Of a stretch of 64,000 nucleotides of DNA, positions 51,686 through 60,642 are shown piece by piece (positions within the stretch are counted from its first letter, which is position 1; the number at the start of each line of letters is the position of its first letter). The translations under genes were made by a program, and so were the position numbers. The notes under the pieces were generated by a model. It did not search any database and was not told the DNA's origin. It saw only the letters and a list, made by a program, of their open reading frames with translations. This DNA comes from Prevotella sp. GTDB taxonomy: Bacteria > Bacteroidota > Bacteroidia > Bacteroidales > Bacteroidaceae. The stretch covers positions 29,582 through 93,581 of the forward strand of contig JALEJI010000039.1 of the NCBI GenBank assembly GCA_022769825.1, written 5' to 3'.

Positions 51686-52945
51686 TTAGCGTGTCTTGGC
51701 AAAGAAATCGGCGGCATAGCGGCCCATCTCCTTGTAGCCTGCCGCGTTGGGGTGCAGGCGGTCGGCAAGGCAGAGACCCTTGCGTAGGGCGGTCGGCTTC
51801 TTGGGGTCGCGCATCAAGGCGTCGAAGTCGAGGAAGCCGTCGGCCACCTTTTGCGTCCTTATCCACGCGTTCACTATGCGGCGGCCTTCCTCATGGTCGG
51901 CACTGTAATAGCCACTGCCCTGCATGGGCGTTATCGTGGCGAGGTAGACCCTCTTGCGCTTCTGGTGGCACTTCTCTATCATGTTCCTGTATTCCATGAT
52001 GAGGTTATAAGCCGTGGCCACTCCGTAGCGGGTGGTGCCAAGGTCGTTGATGCCCTCGAAAATCACCACGTCGGTAATGCCGTGCTGCTCCATTATGTCT
52101 CGGCCGAAACGCTTTTTAGCCGCCTCGCCGTAGCCACTGTAAGTCAGCACGCGGTTATTGCCTATGCCAAGGTTTAGCACTCCCCATTGCAGGGCTTTGT
52201 TCTTCTTGTTCTCGGCTCTCAGCTTCTCTTCCTCGCGCTGCCGGTATGGGCCGTTGAGCCAATAGCTCATCTCGTCGGGCCAACGGTTCTGGTGGTCTGT
52301 GGTCGAGCCTTTGCCGTCGGTTATGCTGTTGCCTATTATGGCTATGCCGCGCACGTTGTTTGTCAGCACCTCAAGGGCGGCTATGTTGAACCATTTCTCA
52401 TACCTGAACGCCCGGGAGAAGTCGGCCTCCGGCGTGGTCGCGCCTTTCAGGATGTAGCTCGTGGTGCGCGAGCCCATGTGCACGGTGGGCGACTTGGGTG
52501 CCGTCTGGTAGTTGAGCGTTATGGCTACCTTCTCCAGGGGCTTGATGTCAAACGCCAACGCGTCGGAGAAGAGGCTCTTGCCTGGCTGAATGGTGACGCC
52601 ATCCTTTCCGCCGAACTTGAAATACCTTGCCGTCTTGGAGTCTACGCGTGAGGAGTCGAGCGAGTGGGCTATGTAGACGCCGCGAAGCACCACGGGCTCA
52701 GCTGAGAAGATGTTGCTCAATTGCAGACGGATGACCTTGCCGCCTGCCGAGACTTTCACTATCTGCCTCACCGAGCGGTCGCTCATCTGGTTGTTGTAAG
52801 GCATGAACGCCTTTACGGGCACTTGCATCGCCGTGGCCCATGTCCCCTTCCACTCGCCTATCACGGTGCCAAAACCGACGGGATGCCACGCCTTGGCGTA
52901 AAAAGGCAAGCACAACAAAAGAAAAAGCAGCAATTTGCGCGTCAT
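51686..52945 (-). CDS. Exported SGNH/GDSL hydrolase
   Basis: A 419-residue secreted esterase-type hydrolase. Signal peptide about 1-18 (LLLFLLLCLPFYAKA). Block I Ser in AIIGNSITDGKGS, Block III GINDLGTTRYG, and the Asp-His pair in ADRLHPNAAGYKEM. A beta-rich N-terminal domain of about 170 residues precedes the catalytic domain. Likely a carbohydrate or polysaccharide esterase acting outside the cell; substrate unknown. Starts the ung operon, 12 bp ahead of ung. Confidence 0.9.
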   Translation of the reverse strand: MTRKLLLFLLLCLPFYAKAWHPVGFGTVIGEWKGTWATAMQVPVKAFMPYNNQMSDRSVRQIVKVSAGGKVIRLQLSNIFSAEPVVLRGVYIAHSLDSSRVDSKTARYFKFGGKDGVTIQPGKSLFSDALAFDIKPLEKVAITLNYQTAPKSPTVHMGSRTTSYILKGATTPEADFSRAFRYEKWFNIAALEVLTNNVRGIAIIGNSITDGKGSTTDHQNRWPDEMSYWLNGPYRQREEEKLRAENKKNKALQWGVLNLGIGNNRVLTYSGYGEAAKKRFGRDIMEQHGITDVVIFEGINDLGTTRYGVATAYNLIMEYRNMIEKCHQKRKRVYLATITPMQGSGYYSADHEEGRRIVNAWIRTQKVADGFLDFDALMRDPKKPTALRKGLCLADRLHPNAAGYKEMGRYAADFFAKTR

Positions 52946-52953
52946 AACGTTTG

Positions 52954-52961
52954 CAAAGTTA
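52954..52961 (-). promoter_or_regulatory. Promoter -7 element of the SGNH-ung-DUF3109 unit
   Basis: Minus-strand TAACTTTG matches TAnnTTTG; last G is 9 bp from the ATG, implying a very short leader. Confidence 0.55.
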
Positions 52962-53002
52962 CTGCTTTTCCAATAATATAATAGCAAAAAACGCCTTATT
53001 TC

Positions 53003-55228
53003 TTACTTGGCTATCTTCTTTCCGCCCACAATGTATATGCCATGGGGAAGCGCGCGCAAGTCGTAGCCCACTCGCCTGCCGTCGAGGGTGTAGACGGCTT
53101 GTGCGGCCTTGCCATCCGCATGGCGCACGCCGCTGATGCCAGTGGTGGACGCCTTCGGCTTCTCGCGCTTCACCATCACGTCGTCGAGGAAGAAACGTTT
53201 CCCTGGCATGAAAGTGATGGTGCATCTTCCCGATCCCTTCACGCGCAGGCTGTAAGTGGTCCACTCGCCTTTCTTCATAGTGAGGTTGCCGTTGTCCAAG
53301 AGCTTCGCGTCAGTGCCGCTCACGCTGACGTCAAGGCCTGTACCCTCGGCTTTGGTATTCCAGCCTGCAGCGCGAAACGATATCACGGCCGTGTCGCCCT
53401 GAAGGGTGAACGCAGGGGAAACCACCCACCCAGAGATTGGTTGACTCGAATCTCCGAACCTCGCGCACTTGTTGGCCCCATACATGTAATTGCCAGGAAG
53501 ACCGTCTATGTGCTTCCAGCCATCGTTGTCTGGCTCGAAAACCGAAAATGCTATGTTGCCACGGAACTTGCCGTCGTTGCCGCCCGTTCCGGCGCACTTG
53601 TCGAAGGTTTCCTTGAACAAAATGGAGTCATTGGTTCCCGTGGCATTGCCATCCGCCCAGCCGAACGAGAACGCCACGGTGCCGTCGGCGTTTTGCGTGA
53701 TGCCGTAGACGCGGCAGTGCATGAGATAGGTGCCGTCGGCGTTGGCGTTCCACACCGTGGCGGCTGGCTGGGAGCTATCGGTCAGGCTGTCGAGGCTGGC
53801 GTAAGGGTAAGTGGCATTATTGTCGTCATCCTCAATGTTGTTGGCATGGAAGATGGTTATGCGCTGGTGGTCGTTGTATGATGGCGTGTAGCTGCCTTCG
53901 GGATAATATCCTCCGTTGGTGGTGTTTACGGCGTTCCATTCCCAAATGTCCTTGTCGTAGTCTACGCGCTCTATCAGCAGCCCGCTGCCGGGCAGATATT
54001 TGTCGAAACCGCTCTGCTGCCTGTTCTCAAGTATGTAATACTCGTTGCGGTTGCCTTTGTTGTATATGATGTAGGTCTGGCCCATGTCGGCGAGTCGCTC
54101 CATGCCGTTTACCGTCATAGGCTTGTCAAGCTCAATGGGCGTGGTCCATCCGCACACCATCTTCTCATAGCCAGAATAGCCGGCGGGCACGTAGCCGTCG
54201 CCGTTGTAGGAGCCATAATCCATCAAATCCCACGACCCCATGCCGAAGTTGTTGCCGTCGCTCGCCGTGTCATACATGTCGGGGAAGCCCATGCAGTGGG
54301 AGAACTCGTGGCAGAACGTGCCTATGCCCGACAGGGTCTTGTCGCCGTTTAGCTCCGAGGCGCAGGCGTAAGTGTTTATCGTCACGCCGTCGAGGGTCAG
54401 CTGCTCCTTATAGTTGGCAAGGTTGTCCATGTGTGGCCAGATGAGGCTGGGCTTGTTGGCCGTGTCGTGCTCGCCGTTGCCGGCATACACCACGAACACC
54501 TCCTCCACCTCGCCGTCGCCGTCCCAGTCGTATTTTGAGAAGTCCACGCTTCCGTCTACCGCCTGGCAAGCCTCCTTCACCATCTCCTTGGGCCGCTTGT
54601 CGTAGCCGTCATCGTCGTTCTGGCCATAATAGCTGTAGCGATGCGGGAGGGTCACGGGGCCGGCGACATCGAAGTCGAGAAGAAACTGTCCGCCGCTCTG
54701 AGCCTTGAAGTAGTCGCTTATGGAGCCTTTGAAGTTGTTTTCGCCATAGTTCGCCTCGTTGGCTATGCGGGAATATAGCGTTTGCGTCGGGCCAAACTTC
54801 GACGTGTTGAACTTCGAGTCGGCAAAGTTCACGAGGATGATAAGCCCATGTCGCTGACCTTGAAACTTGCCCGTGATGCCGTTTGTGGCTATGCGCTGGC
54901 TTGCCTTCTTGGCGTTGGCGCGTCGGGCGGCCTGCCGCCTCGCCGCCATCCGGCTTCTCGCCTTGGACATCAGCTCTTGTGGCACCACGGCCTTGCCCTT
55001 GCCCAGGCTGTCGACATCGAAGCAGCTGCCGTCTTCGGCTTGCCACCAGTGGGCATGCTCGTCACCGCAAAGACGCGCCTTTACAGTCAAGCCATTGCTT
55101 AGCGTTACCGTTCGCCACACTCCGCGCTTGGCCGGCACGGAGCGTGAAGGGCAGGTAAAGGCCAGCAAGGCGACAATGAGCGACAGTCGGAAGATAATGG
55201 TTCGGAAATGGATGTGTGCATGATTCAT
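53003..55228 (-). CDS. M6-family secreted metalloprotease with sorting tail
   Basis: A 741-residue exported protease. Signal peptide within 1-30, prodomain rich in Ala/Arg (MAARRQAARRANAKKA), catalytic domain with the zinc site GTFCHEFSHCMGFPDMYD (HExxH with Asp at the third position, immune inhibitor A type), then beta-rich domains, the second of them jelly-roll-like (about 540-690). The C-terminus, VYTLDGRRVGYDLRALPHGI then YIVGGKKIAK, is a typical Bacteroidetes type IX secretion tail. I chose ATG 55228; the frame also opens at a TTG 18 bp upstream. Confidence 0.92.
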   Translation of the reverse strand: MNHAHIHFRTIIFRLSLIVALLAFTCPSRSVPAKRGVWRTVTLSNGLTVKARLCGDEHAHWWQAEDGSCFDVDSLGKGKAVVPQELMSKARSRMAARRQAARRANAKKASQRIATNGITGKFQGQRHGLIILVNFADSKFNTSKFGPTQTLYSRIANEANYGENNFKGSISDYFKAQSGGQFLLDFDVAGPVTLPHRYSYYGQNDDDGYDKRPKEMVKEACQAVDGSVDFSKYDWDGDGEVEEVFVVYAGNGEHDTANKPSLIWPHMDNLANYKEQLTLDGVTINTYACASELNGDKTLSGIGTFCHEFSHCMGFPDMYDTASDGNNFGMGSWDLMDYGSYNGDGYVPAGYSGYEKMVCGWTTPIELDKPMTVNGMERLADMGQTYIIYNKGNRNEYYILENRQQSGFDKYLPGSGLLIERVDYDKDIWEWNAVNTTNGGYYPEGSYTPSYNDHQRITIFHANNIEDDDNNATYPYASLDSLTDSSQPAATVWNANADGTYLMHCRVYGITQNADGTVAFSFGWADGNATGTNDSILFKETFDKCAGTGGNDGKFRGNIAFSVFEPDNDGWKHIDGLPGNYMYGANKCARFGDSSQPISGWVVSPAFTLQGDTAVISFRAAGWNTKAEGTGLDVSVSGTDAKLLDNGNLTMKKGEWTTYSLRVKGSGRCTITFMPGKRFFLDDVMVKREKPKASTTGISGVRHADGKAAQAVYTLDGRRVGYDLRALPHGIYIVGGKKIAK

Positions 55229-55278
55229 GGCAGTGTGTGTTGTCAAGCGTTATGGTTTTCATGGGAGGGAAGGTCGCG

Positions 55279-56166
55279 TCATGCTTTCCGCTTGCCGTCT
55301 CGACGGTTTATGACGTATAGTCCGGCAAGGATCATCACGCTGCCCAAGGCCGCCATCCACGTGAGCCGCTCGCCGAGGACCAACGCGCCAGCCACGGTGG
55401 TGGAGATGGGGTTCAGGTAAACATAATTGCTCACGGCCAAGGCGCCGGCTTTCTTGCTCACCCAGCTCCAAAGGGCGAAACAGGCGAAACTCGCCACCAT
55501 GCCAAGGAAAAGCAGGTTGCCCAGCACGGCGGGATGGAGCACCTCGCGCAGGGGGAAATCCCATGGCCAGATAATGTAATAGGGAAGAACGGTGAGCAAC
55601 CCGTAGAAAAACACCTTTCGTGTGATGAACACGCTGCCATAACTATTGAGCCGCCTGAGCAGCAAGGTGTAGACGGCCCAACAGAGCGACGCCACGAGGG
55701 CAAGCGTGTCGCCAAGGGGATTGAGCCTGAGGATTATCTGACCATTGAAGATGACCAACGCCAAACCAGCCACCGACAACAAGCTGCCGCAGATGAGACT
55801 GCCCGTGGCCTTCATATCCTTGCAAAGGGCAAGGGCGATGAGCGTAGCAAACAAGGGCGCGGAGCACACTATGAACGACACGTTGGTGACATAGCCTATC
55901 TTCACGGCCATGTTCTCGGCCACGAAATAGAGCGAGCCGCCCGTGATGCCGAGAAGGGCGAGCGTCAACTCGTCTTTCCATGACTTGGCGAAGAGCCTGC
56001 GGGGGAAGAATATCCAAATGCAGACATAGGCAAGCAGGAAGCGAAGCGTGAAAATCTCGTGGGCCTGCAAGCCGTGATTGAGAAGCACCTTGGAGTTGAC
56101 AAACGTCACGCCCCACAGCAAGACCACAACGATGGCTATGAGATGATAATGCCAAGTCTTACTCAT
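55279..56166 (-). CDS. EamA/DMT superfamily transporter
   Basis: A 295-residue inner-membrane protein with about ten hydrophobic segments and two EamA repeats (LLWGVTFVNSKVLLNHGLQA in the first, and LNPISTTVAGALVLGERLTW near the end of the second). Drug/metabolite exporter family; substrate unknown. ATG 56166 (MSKTWHYHLI) lies within the last codons of the upstream AAA gene, which it overlaps by 8 bp, so they are translationally linked. Confidence 0.9.
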   Translation of the reverse strand: MSKTWHYHLIAIVVVLLWGVTFVNSKVLLNHGLQAHEIFTLRFLLAYVCIWIFFPRRLFAKSWKDELTLALLGITGGSLYFVAENMAVKIGYVTNVSFIVCSAPLFATLIALALCKDMKATGSLICGSLLSVAGLALVIFNGQIILRLNPLGDTLALVASLCWAVYTLLLRRLNSYGSVFITRKVFFYGLLTVLPYYIIWPWDFPLREVLHPAVLGNLLFLGMVASFACFALWSWVSKKAGALAVSNYVYLNPISTTVAGALVLGERLTWMAALGSVMILAGLYVINRRDGKRKA

Positions 56167-57700
56167 GTTTCCACTCCTCAATGCACCTCTTCTCAAGCGA
56201 GAAGTTCACGCCCACCTTTATGAGTCTTCTGCTGTCGAGCGCGAAGGGCTTGGCATAGCCTTTCTCGTCAATTTGTCTCAACGCGTCGGCGGCGCTGCCG
56301 TCGAGCTTGAACTCGAAGATGTAAACATAGTCCTTGGTCTTCACCGTCATGTCCATGCGGCCATCGCTCGTCTCGCGCTCCACCTCAGTGTAGAAACCGA
56401 GCATGCGCGAGATGAGGTAGAAGGCGTTTTGGAAATAAAGCTCGCTGTCGCCAACCACCTTGTAGTCGGTATCGGCAAGCATGGTCGCCATACGGCGCAT
56501 GAAGTCATCCACATGGCCCTGACGAAGTTCACGGATGAAATTGCCTATGAAAAAGGCAGAATCGCCTTGCTTCACATTGGTATAGAAAGGAAGCAGATAG
56601 TCTGCGAAGCCTTCCTCCACTTCCTTGTTTGGGAAGCCTAATGTGTAGAAGCCGAATTCGGGGTCGTAAGACTTTATCGTGAGATAGCCGCTCTGGTAAA
56701 TAAGCGGTATTGGATTCTTCGACATGGAATCAATACTGTTGAGAAAGTCGCCCGTCACCTGCTCCTGGGTAAGGTCGGGCAAGGGATAATTGTCTTGCTT
56801 CATGACCTCTACGAGATATGACGGCGTGCCTGTCTCAAACCAGTAACGCCCGAATTTCTGCCGGCTAAGCGTATTAAGCAAACTGAAGGGGTTGTACACC
56901 CCTTTTCCATTCTCTACGAAATGGTAACCATCGTAATATTTCTCAAGCCTGTACAAAGCTTCCTCACAACTAATGTTATAGCTCTTAGCAAGCTCTTGGA
57001 CAGATTTTTCAAAATAGCGATGGATCTCATCTTCAGTAATGCCACAGATAGTTTGGTAACGTTCATCCATCGACAGGTCGATGAGGTTGTTAAGGTCGGA
57101 GAACACGCTCACCTTGCCAAACTTGGTCACGCCCGTCAGCAAGGCGAACTTGATGCAGCCGTCCATCGACTTCAGCACGCCGTAGAAAGCCTTCAGTGTC
57201 GACCTGAAGCTGTCCTGCAACTCGGGATGGTCTATCGTGGCAAGCAAGGGCTTGTCGTACTCGTCAACCAATATCACGACGCGCTTGCCTGTCTTCTTGT
57301 AGGCTTGGCCTATGACATACTCAAATCGCTGCCCAGCCTCGTGAAGCGAAGGCAACGTGCCATACTGACGCTCCAAGGGCGTGAGAAAGGAGTCAAGCTT
57401 CTCATAGAGCGATGCCTCCGTCTTGTATTCCCCCACGTTGAGGTCGAGATGGAATATGAGGTATTCGGTCCAGTCTTTCTCAAGCTGCTCAATGGCAAGC
57501 CCCTTGAACAGTTCCTTTTTGCCGGAGAGATACGCCTCCAAGGTGGAGATGAGCAGGCTCTTGCCGAACCGGCGCGGACGGCTAAGGAAATAATATCGCC
57601 CCTCATCGACCAAACGGTATATCAACGCGGTCTTGTCCACGTAGACGTAACCGTCGTTGCGGAGGCTCTCAAAGTTTTGTATGCCTATGGGATATTTCAT
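56159..57700 (-). CDS. AAA-ATPase-like / PD-(D/E)XK nuclease fold protein (DUF1703 type)
   Basis: A 513-residue protein. N-terminal AAA module: Walker A LSRPRRFGKSLLIST, Walker B VVILVDEYDKPLLAT. The C-terminal third carries a nuclease-like core GRMDMTVKTKDYVYIFEFKL (Asp and ExK) and ends DSRRLIKVGVNFS. This family is expanded and often variable in Bacteroidetes; its function is unknown, with mobile-element or defence roles proposed. Parts (about 56880-57060) are more AT-rich than neighbours, a possible sign of transfer. ATG 57700 (MKYPIGIQNFESLR) is the family start. Confidence 0.9.
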   Translation of the reverse strand: MKYPIGIQNFESLRNDGYVYVDKTALIYRLVDEGRYYFLSRPRRFGKSLLISTLEAYLSGKKELFKGLAIEQLEKDWTEYLIFHLDLNVGEYKTEASLYEKLDSFLTPLERQYGTLPSLHEAGQRFEYVIGQAYKKTGKRVVILVDEYDKPLLATIDHPELQDSFRSTLKAFYGVLKSMDGCIKFALLTGVTKFGKVSVFSDLNNLIDLSMDERYQTICGITEDEIHRYFEKSVQELAKSYNISCEEALYRLEKYYDGYHFVENGKGVYNPFSLLNTLSRQKFGRYWFETGTPSYLVEVMKQDNYPLPDLTQEQVTGDFLNSIDSMSKNPIPLIYQSGYLTIKSYDPEFGFYTLGFPNKEVEEGFADYLLPFYTNVKQGDSAFFIGNFIRELRQGHVDDFMRRMATMLADTDYKVVGDSELYFQNAFYLISRMLGFYTEVERETSDGRMDMTVKTKDYVYIFEFKLDGSAADALRQIDEKGYAKPFALDSRRLIKVGVNFSLEKRCIEEWKHE

Positions 57701-57835
57701 CTCTGTGTGTCTTTTTCCTTTTCCGCTTCGAAGATACGAAGAAATCGGCATTCAAGCAAACTTGACAGCGGAAAAATGGAAAAATAAGTTCGCGGTTTAT
57801 GCATTATGGATTTTTCGCGTGTTTTTTCACCAACG

Positions 57836-57872
57836 AATCGTAATTCCCATTACGGTAATGGCGATTACGATT
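57836..57872. repeat. 37-bp palindrome
   Basis: AATCGTAAT-TC-CCATTA, a CGG centre, then TAATGG-CG-ATTACGATT: a near-perfect palindrome in the gap between the AAA gene and the Sus operon. Words resemble the half-sites of the 5-111 and 28188-28294 arrays (CATTACGGTAATG, GCGATTAC), but it is not 11-bp phased. Confidence 0.55.
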
Positions 57873-57906
57873 CCACAAGCTAACACGACAAGGCATGTAA
57901 AGATAA

Positions 57907-57949
57907 ACACAAAGAGAGGCAAGCCTCATGGGTTTGCCTCTCTTTGTGT
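57907..57949 (-). terminator. Terminator of the Sus operon
   Basis: ACACAAAGAGAGGCAA (57907-57922) pairs with TTGCCTCTCTTTGTGT (57934-57949). It lies 26 bp past the lipoprotein stop and is probably bidirectional. Confidence 0.85.
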
Positions 57950-57974
57950 ATTTATGGTGTAAGTGTCAATCTGA

Positions 57975-58856
57975 TCAATTCGCGAACTTCACGTCGCGGA
58001 TGAAGTCGGTGCCAATGCCGAACGAGCCTGCGCTCACGTTGTGGTTCCAAGGCAACACGAACATGTTCTCGGAAGCCAGATAGCCACCGAAGTTGTTTTT
58101 GTTGTCTTCGCCTGTGTATTTCGCGGGATCATTGGTGCCAGCTGCCCAAGCGTAGCTCACCATGCCATAGGTGCCATACTCGAATCCTGCTTGCGCGCTG
58201 GTCTGCTTGCCACCGTTGGAGGCGCACTGCGTGAACTTCTGCTTTTCACCGGTTTCCTTGTTCCACTTGAAGTAGAAGTGGTATCCGGCAACATCGCCCA
58301 TAGGCTCCAACATGCTCTTTATGCGATAGACGTCGAGAGCGGGCGAGTACTCGATGGTCACAGGCCACTGCGCTTCGGCGAAGAACGTCTCGTCGTAAGT
58401 ACCTGTAGCGAAAGGCTCATAGTCTTCCTTCACCACTTCCACCTTGTAGGTGTTCACCTCGCCGTTCTTCTGCATGTAAGAGTTGGTATAGCTCTCGGGA
58501 ACGCGGAGCACGAAATCATAATCGGTGTTAAGGCTCATGTCGGCGACTGGTGTCACCGTGATTGTGGCCAACGAGTCGCCAGCGGCGAAGTTGGCCGTCT
58601 CGGGCACGTTCCAGCCCTCTGGCACGATCAGCTTCTCCAATGGCACGCTGAGGGTGCCCTGGGTGGTGTGGCGGTTGAGCACCACGTCGAATGAGGTGGC
58701 AGTCTTTTCCATCACGGGGTTGGAATAGGTCAGGAACGTCACGTTGTTCTCGCCAGCGGGCTCTCCTGCCTTGTAGTCATCGTCGTCGCTGCAAGCCGAG
58801 AAGGCGAACGCGCCGACAAGCATCGCGCCAATGACAAATAATTTATCTATTCTCAT
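57975..58856 (-). CDS. Sus-operon accessory outer-membrane lipoprotein
   Basis: A 293-residue lipoprotein with lipobox FSAC (residue 21) followed by SDDDDYKAGE, a surface-export-like acidic start typical of Bacteroidetes surface lipoproteins. The body has Ig-like beta repeats of the BT_3987/DUF1735 type (VTFLTYSNPVMEKTATSFDV, TITVTPVADMSLNTDYDFVL). In Sus-type loci such proteins bind the glycan alongside SusD. Glycan not predictable. Follows susD by 35 bp and is the last gene before the terminator. Confidence 0.8.
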   Translation of the reverse strand: MRIDKLFVIGAMLVGAFAFSACSDDDDYKAGEPAGENNVTFLTYSNPVMEKTATSFDVVLNRHTTQGTLSVPLEKLIVPEGWNVPETANFAAGDSLATITVTPVADMSLNTDYDFVLRVPESYTNSYMQKNGEVNTYKVEVVKEDYEPFATGTYDETFFAEAQWPVTIEYSPALDVYRIKSMLEPMGDVAGYHFYFKWNKETGEKQKFTQCASNGGKQTSAQAGFEYGTYGMVSYAWAAGTNDPAKYTGEDNKNNFGGYLASENMFVLPWNHNVSAGSFGIGTDFIRDVKFAN

Positions 58857-58891
58857 GATTAGTCTTATTTGAATGTGTGTTTACTGTGTTA

Positions 58892-60577
58892 TTAGTCGGT
58901 CACGCCGTCGCGCAGGTTGCCGTTCTGGCCAGCCACGGGCAATGAGCCGCCCTCGTTGTCCACGATGCTGAGGTTGTTGTTCTTCTCGCTCTGTGGGAAA
59001 CGCATGTTGAGCCATCCGTCGTCTGCTGCCACGTTAAACTGGTAGGCGCTTGGCAAGTTGTTTGCCACGCCCTGGTGGAAGCGCACGATAGGCTTGCCCA
59101 GACGCTTGGCGTCGACGATGAAGAAGCCCTCACCCCAAAGCTCCACGCGGCGCTGGAACCAAATCTCGTCGGCCAGTGAGAGGCCGCGGCCATTGATGTC
59201 GTAGCTGGGGTCGCGATAGGTCTTCACGAAGTTGGTGAGTATCTCGCGAGCCTTGGCCTCGTTGCCGCTCTTGGCGTAGCCCTCGGCGGCGATGAGATAC
59301 ATCTCCTCGATACGCATCAAGGGGAAGTCGTTCATGTTTGTAGTGGCGCCCACGCCGTTCTTCATGCCGAACTTGATGTTGGTGTAAGGCTGGAAAGCAG
59401 CCTTGTTACCGTTCTGCAAAACGAAGTCTGCCATCTGGTCACCTTTGGCCACACGACCGTTGTCAGGGTCAGTCCATGAGAGGTTTGCCCAGTTGGGAGA
59501 ATGCTTCTGGGCGTTAAGCCACCATCCCTTGCGCACGTCGGTAGCGGGAATCTTGTCGTAGAGCAGCTGGTTGATGACAGGGGCGTTGCCTGTGGCTGCG
59601 GCATAGCCGTCGCCAGAGAAGGCGCAGTTCCAAGCCGCAGAGCTTTGGTAGTTGCCATAGCCGGCGTTGTCTTGCGCGTCGGCCTCGGTGCGCAGCACAG
59701 CCCAAATCCAGGCATGGCCATCGCCCGATGTCGCGTCGTCGAAGCCAGGCACGCTGACCTCCTCGCGCGTGGCGGGGGTATAGCGACCGCTATTGATGAC
59801 CTTCTCTGCATCGGCGGCGGCGTCAGCCCACTTGCCCATGGCGAGGTTGGCGCGAGCGCGAAGGCCGAGGGCCACGTCCACGTTGATGTATTGCTTGTTT
59901 GAGCGCTCTGCGCCGAGATTCTCCACGGCATAGTCGAGGTCGTTCATGATGACCTCATACACCTTCTTCACGGTGGCGCGAGGGTTGTGGGTAGCGTCAA
60001 CGCTGTCGGAGAGCAATGGCACGCAAGGCTGGTCGGCGGCCTTCTCGTAGCCGAACTGGAAGTAAGGCGCCAGCATCATGTAGTCGTAGGCGCGAATGGT
60101 CTTTGCCGAAGCTATGAAGGTGATGGCCTTCTTGTCTTGCGTGTCGGCAGGATACGACGAAATCACCTGATTGGCCACACCCATCTGCTTGTAAGGAATG
60201 ACGTAGCGGATGTAAGGGTTGGCGTAGTTGGCGTTGCGTGAAGACAAGTCGCCGCACACTGAGAACCAGTTGTAGTTGTTGTCGCCGCAAGCCACGTCGG
60301 CACCTTCAAGGTCGCCGCTGATAAGCGCCATCACGAGGCCGAAGTCGTCGGGGCGCTGGCCCTTGCCCTGGCCGCTGGTGCCGCCCTTGCCTATGTAGTT
60401 GAACATGCCGTCGTAGGTGGCCTTCACGCGGTCGGGGATGACCTCATTGGTCGCAAGACGCTGGTCGGCAGACAAATAGTTGTTTCCCTCATACTCTTGC
60501 TCGTTGAGGTCGTTGCACGCCGACAATGAGAGCATCGCGGCAGACGCCATGAGCAAGTATATCTTGTTTTTCTTCAT
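58892..60577 (-). CDS. susD: SusD/RagB-family nutrient-binding lipoprotein
   Basis: A 561-residue surface lipoprotein with lipobox LSAC at residue 21. TPR-like helical core of SusD/RagB: QVISSYPADTQDKKAITFIA, VALGLRARANLAMGKWADAA, and the C-terminal FPLMRIEEMYLIAAEGYAKS. It forms the lid of the SusC barrel and binds the substrate. 65 bp after susC, same operon. Substrate class cannot be read; the operon contains no enzyme in this window. Symbol used generically. Confidence 0.94.
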   Translation of the reverse strand: MKKNKIYLLMASAAMLSLSACNDLNEQEYEGNNYLSADQRLATNEVIPDRVKATYDGMFNYIGKGGTSGQGKGQRPDDFGLVMALISGDLEGADVACGDNNYNWFSVCGDLSSRNANYANPYIRYVIPYKQMGVANQVISSYPADTQDKKAITFIASAKTIRAYDYMMLAPYFQFGYEKAADQPCVPLLSDSVDATHNPRATVKKVYEVIMNDLDYAVENLGAERSNKQYINVDVALGLRARANLAMGKWADAAADAEKVINSGRYTPATREEVSVPGFDDATSGDGHAWIWAVLRTEADAQDNAGYGNYQSSAAWNCAFSGDGYAAATGNAPVINQLLYDKIPATDVRKGWWLNAQKHSPNWANLSWTDPDNGRVAKGDQMADFVLQNGNKAAFQPYTNIKFGMKNGVGATTNMNDFPLMRIEEMYLIAAEGYAKSGNEAKAREILTNFVKTYRDPSYDINGRGLSLADEIWFQRRVELWGEGFFIVDAKRLGKPIVRFHQGVANNLPSAYQFNVAADDGWLNMRFPQSEKNNNLSIVDNEGGSLPVAGQNGNLRDGVTD

Positions 60578-60642
60578 TTGAGTATTTTTATTTTAGTGTC
60601 GCCCCTGCCCTGAAGCCTGGGCGACTTTTACGAACATCGTGT

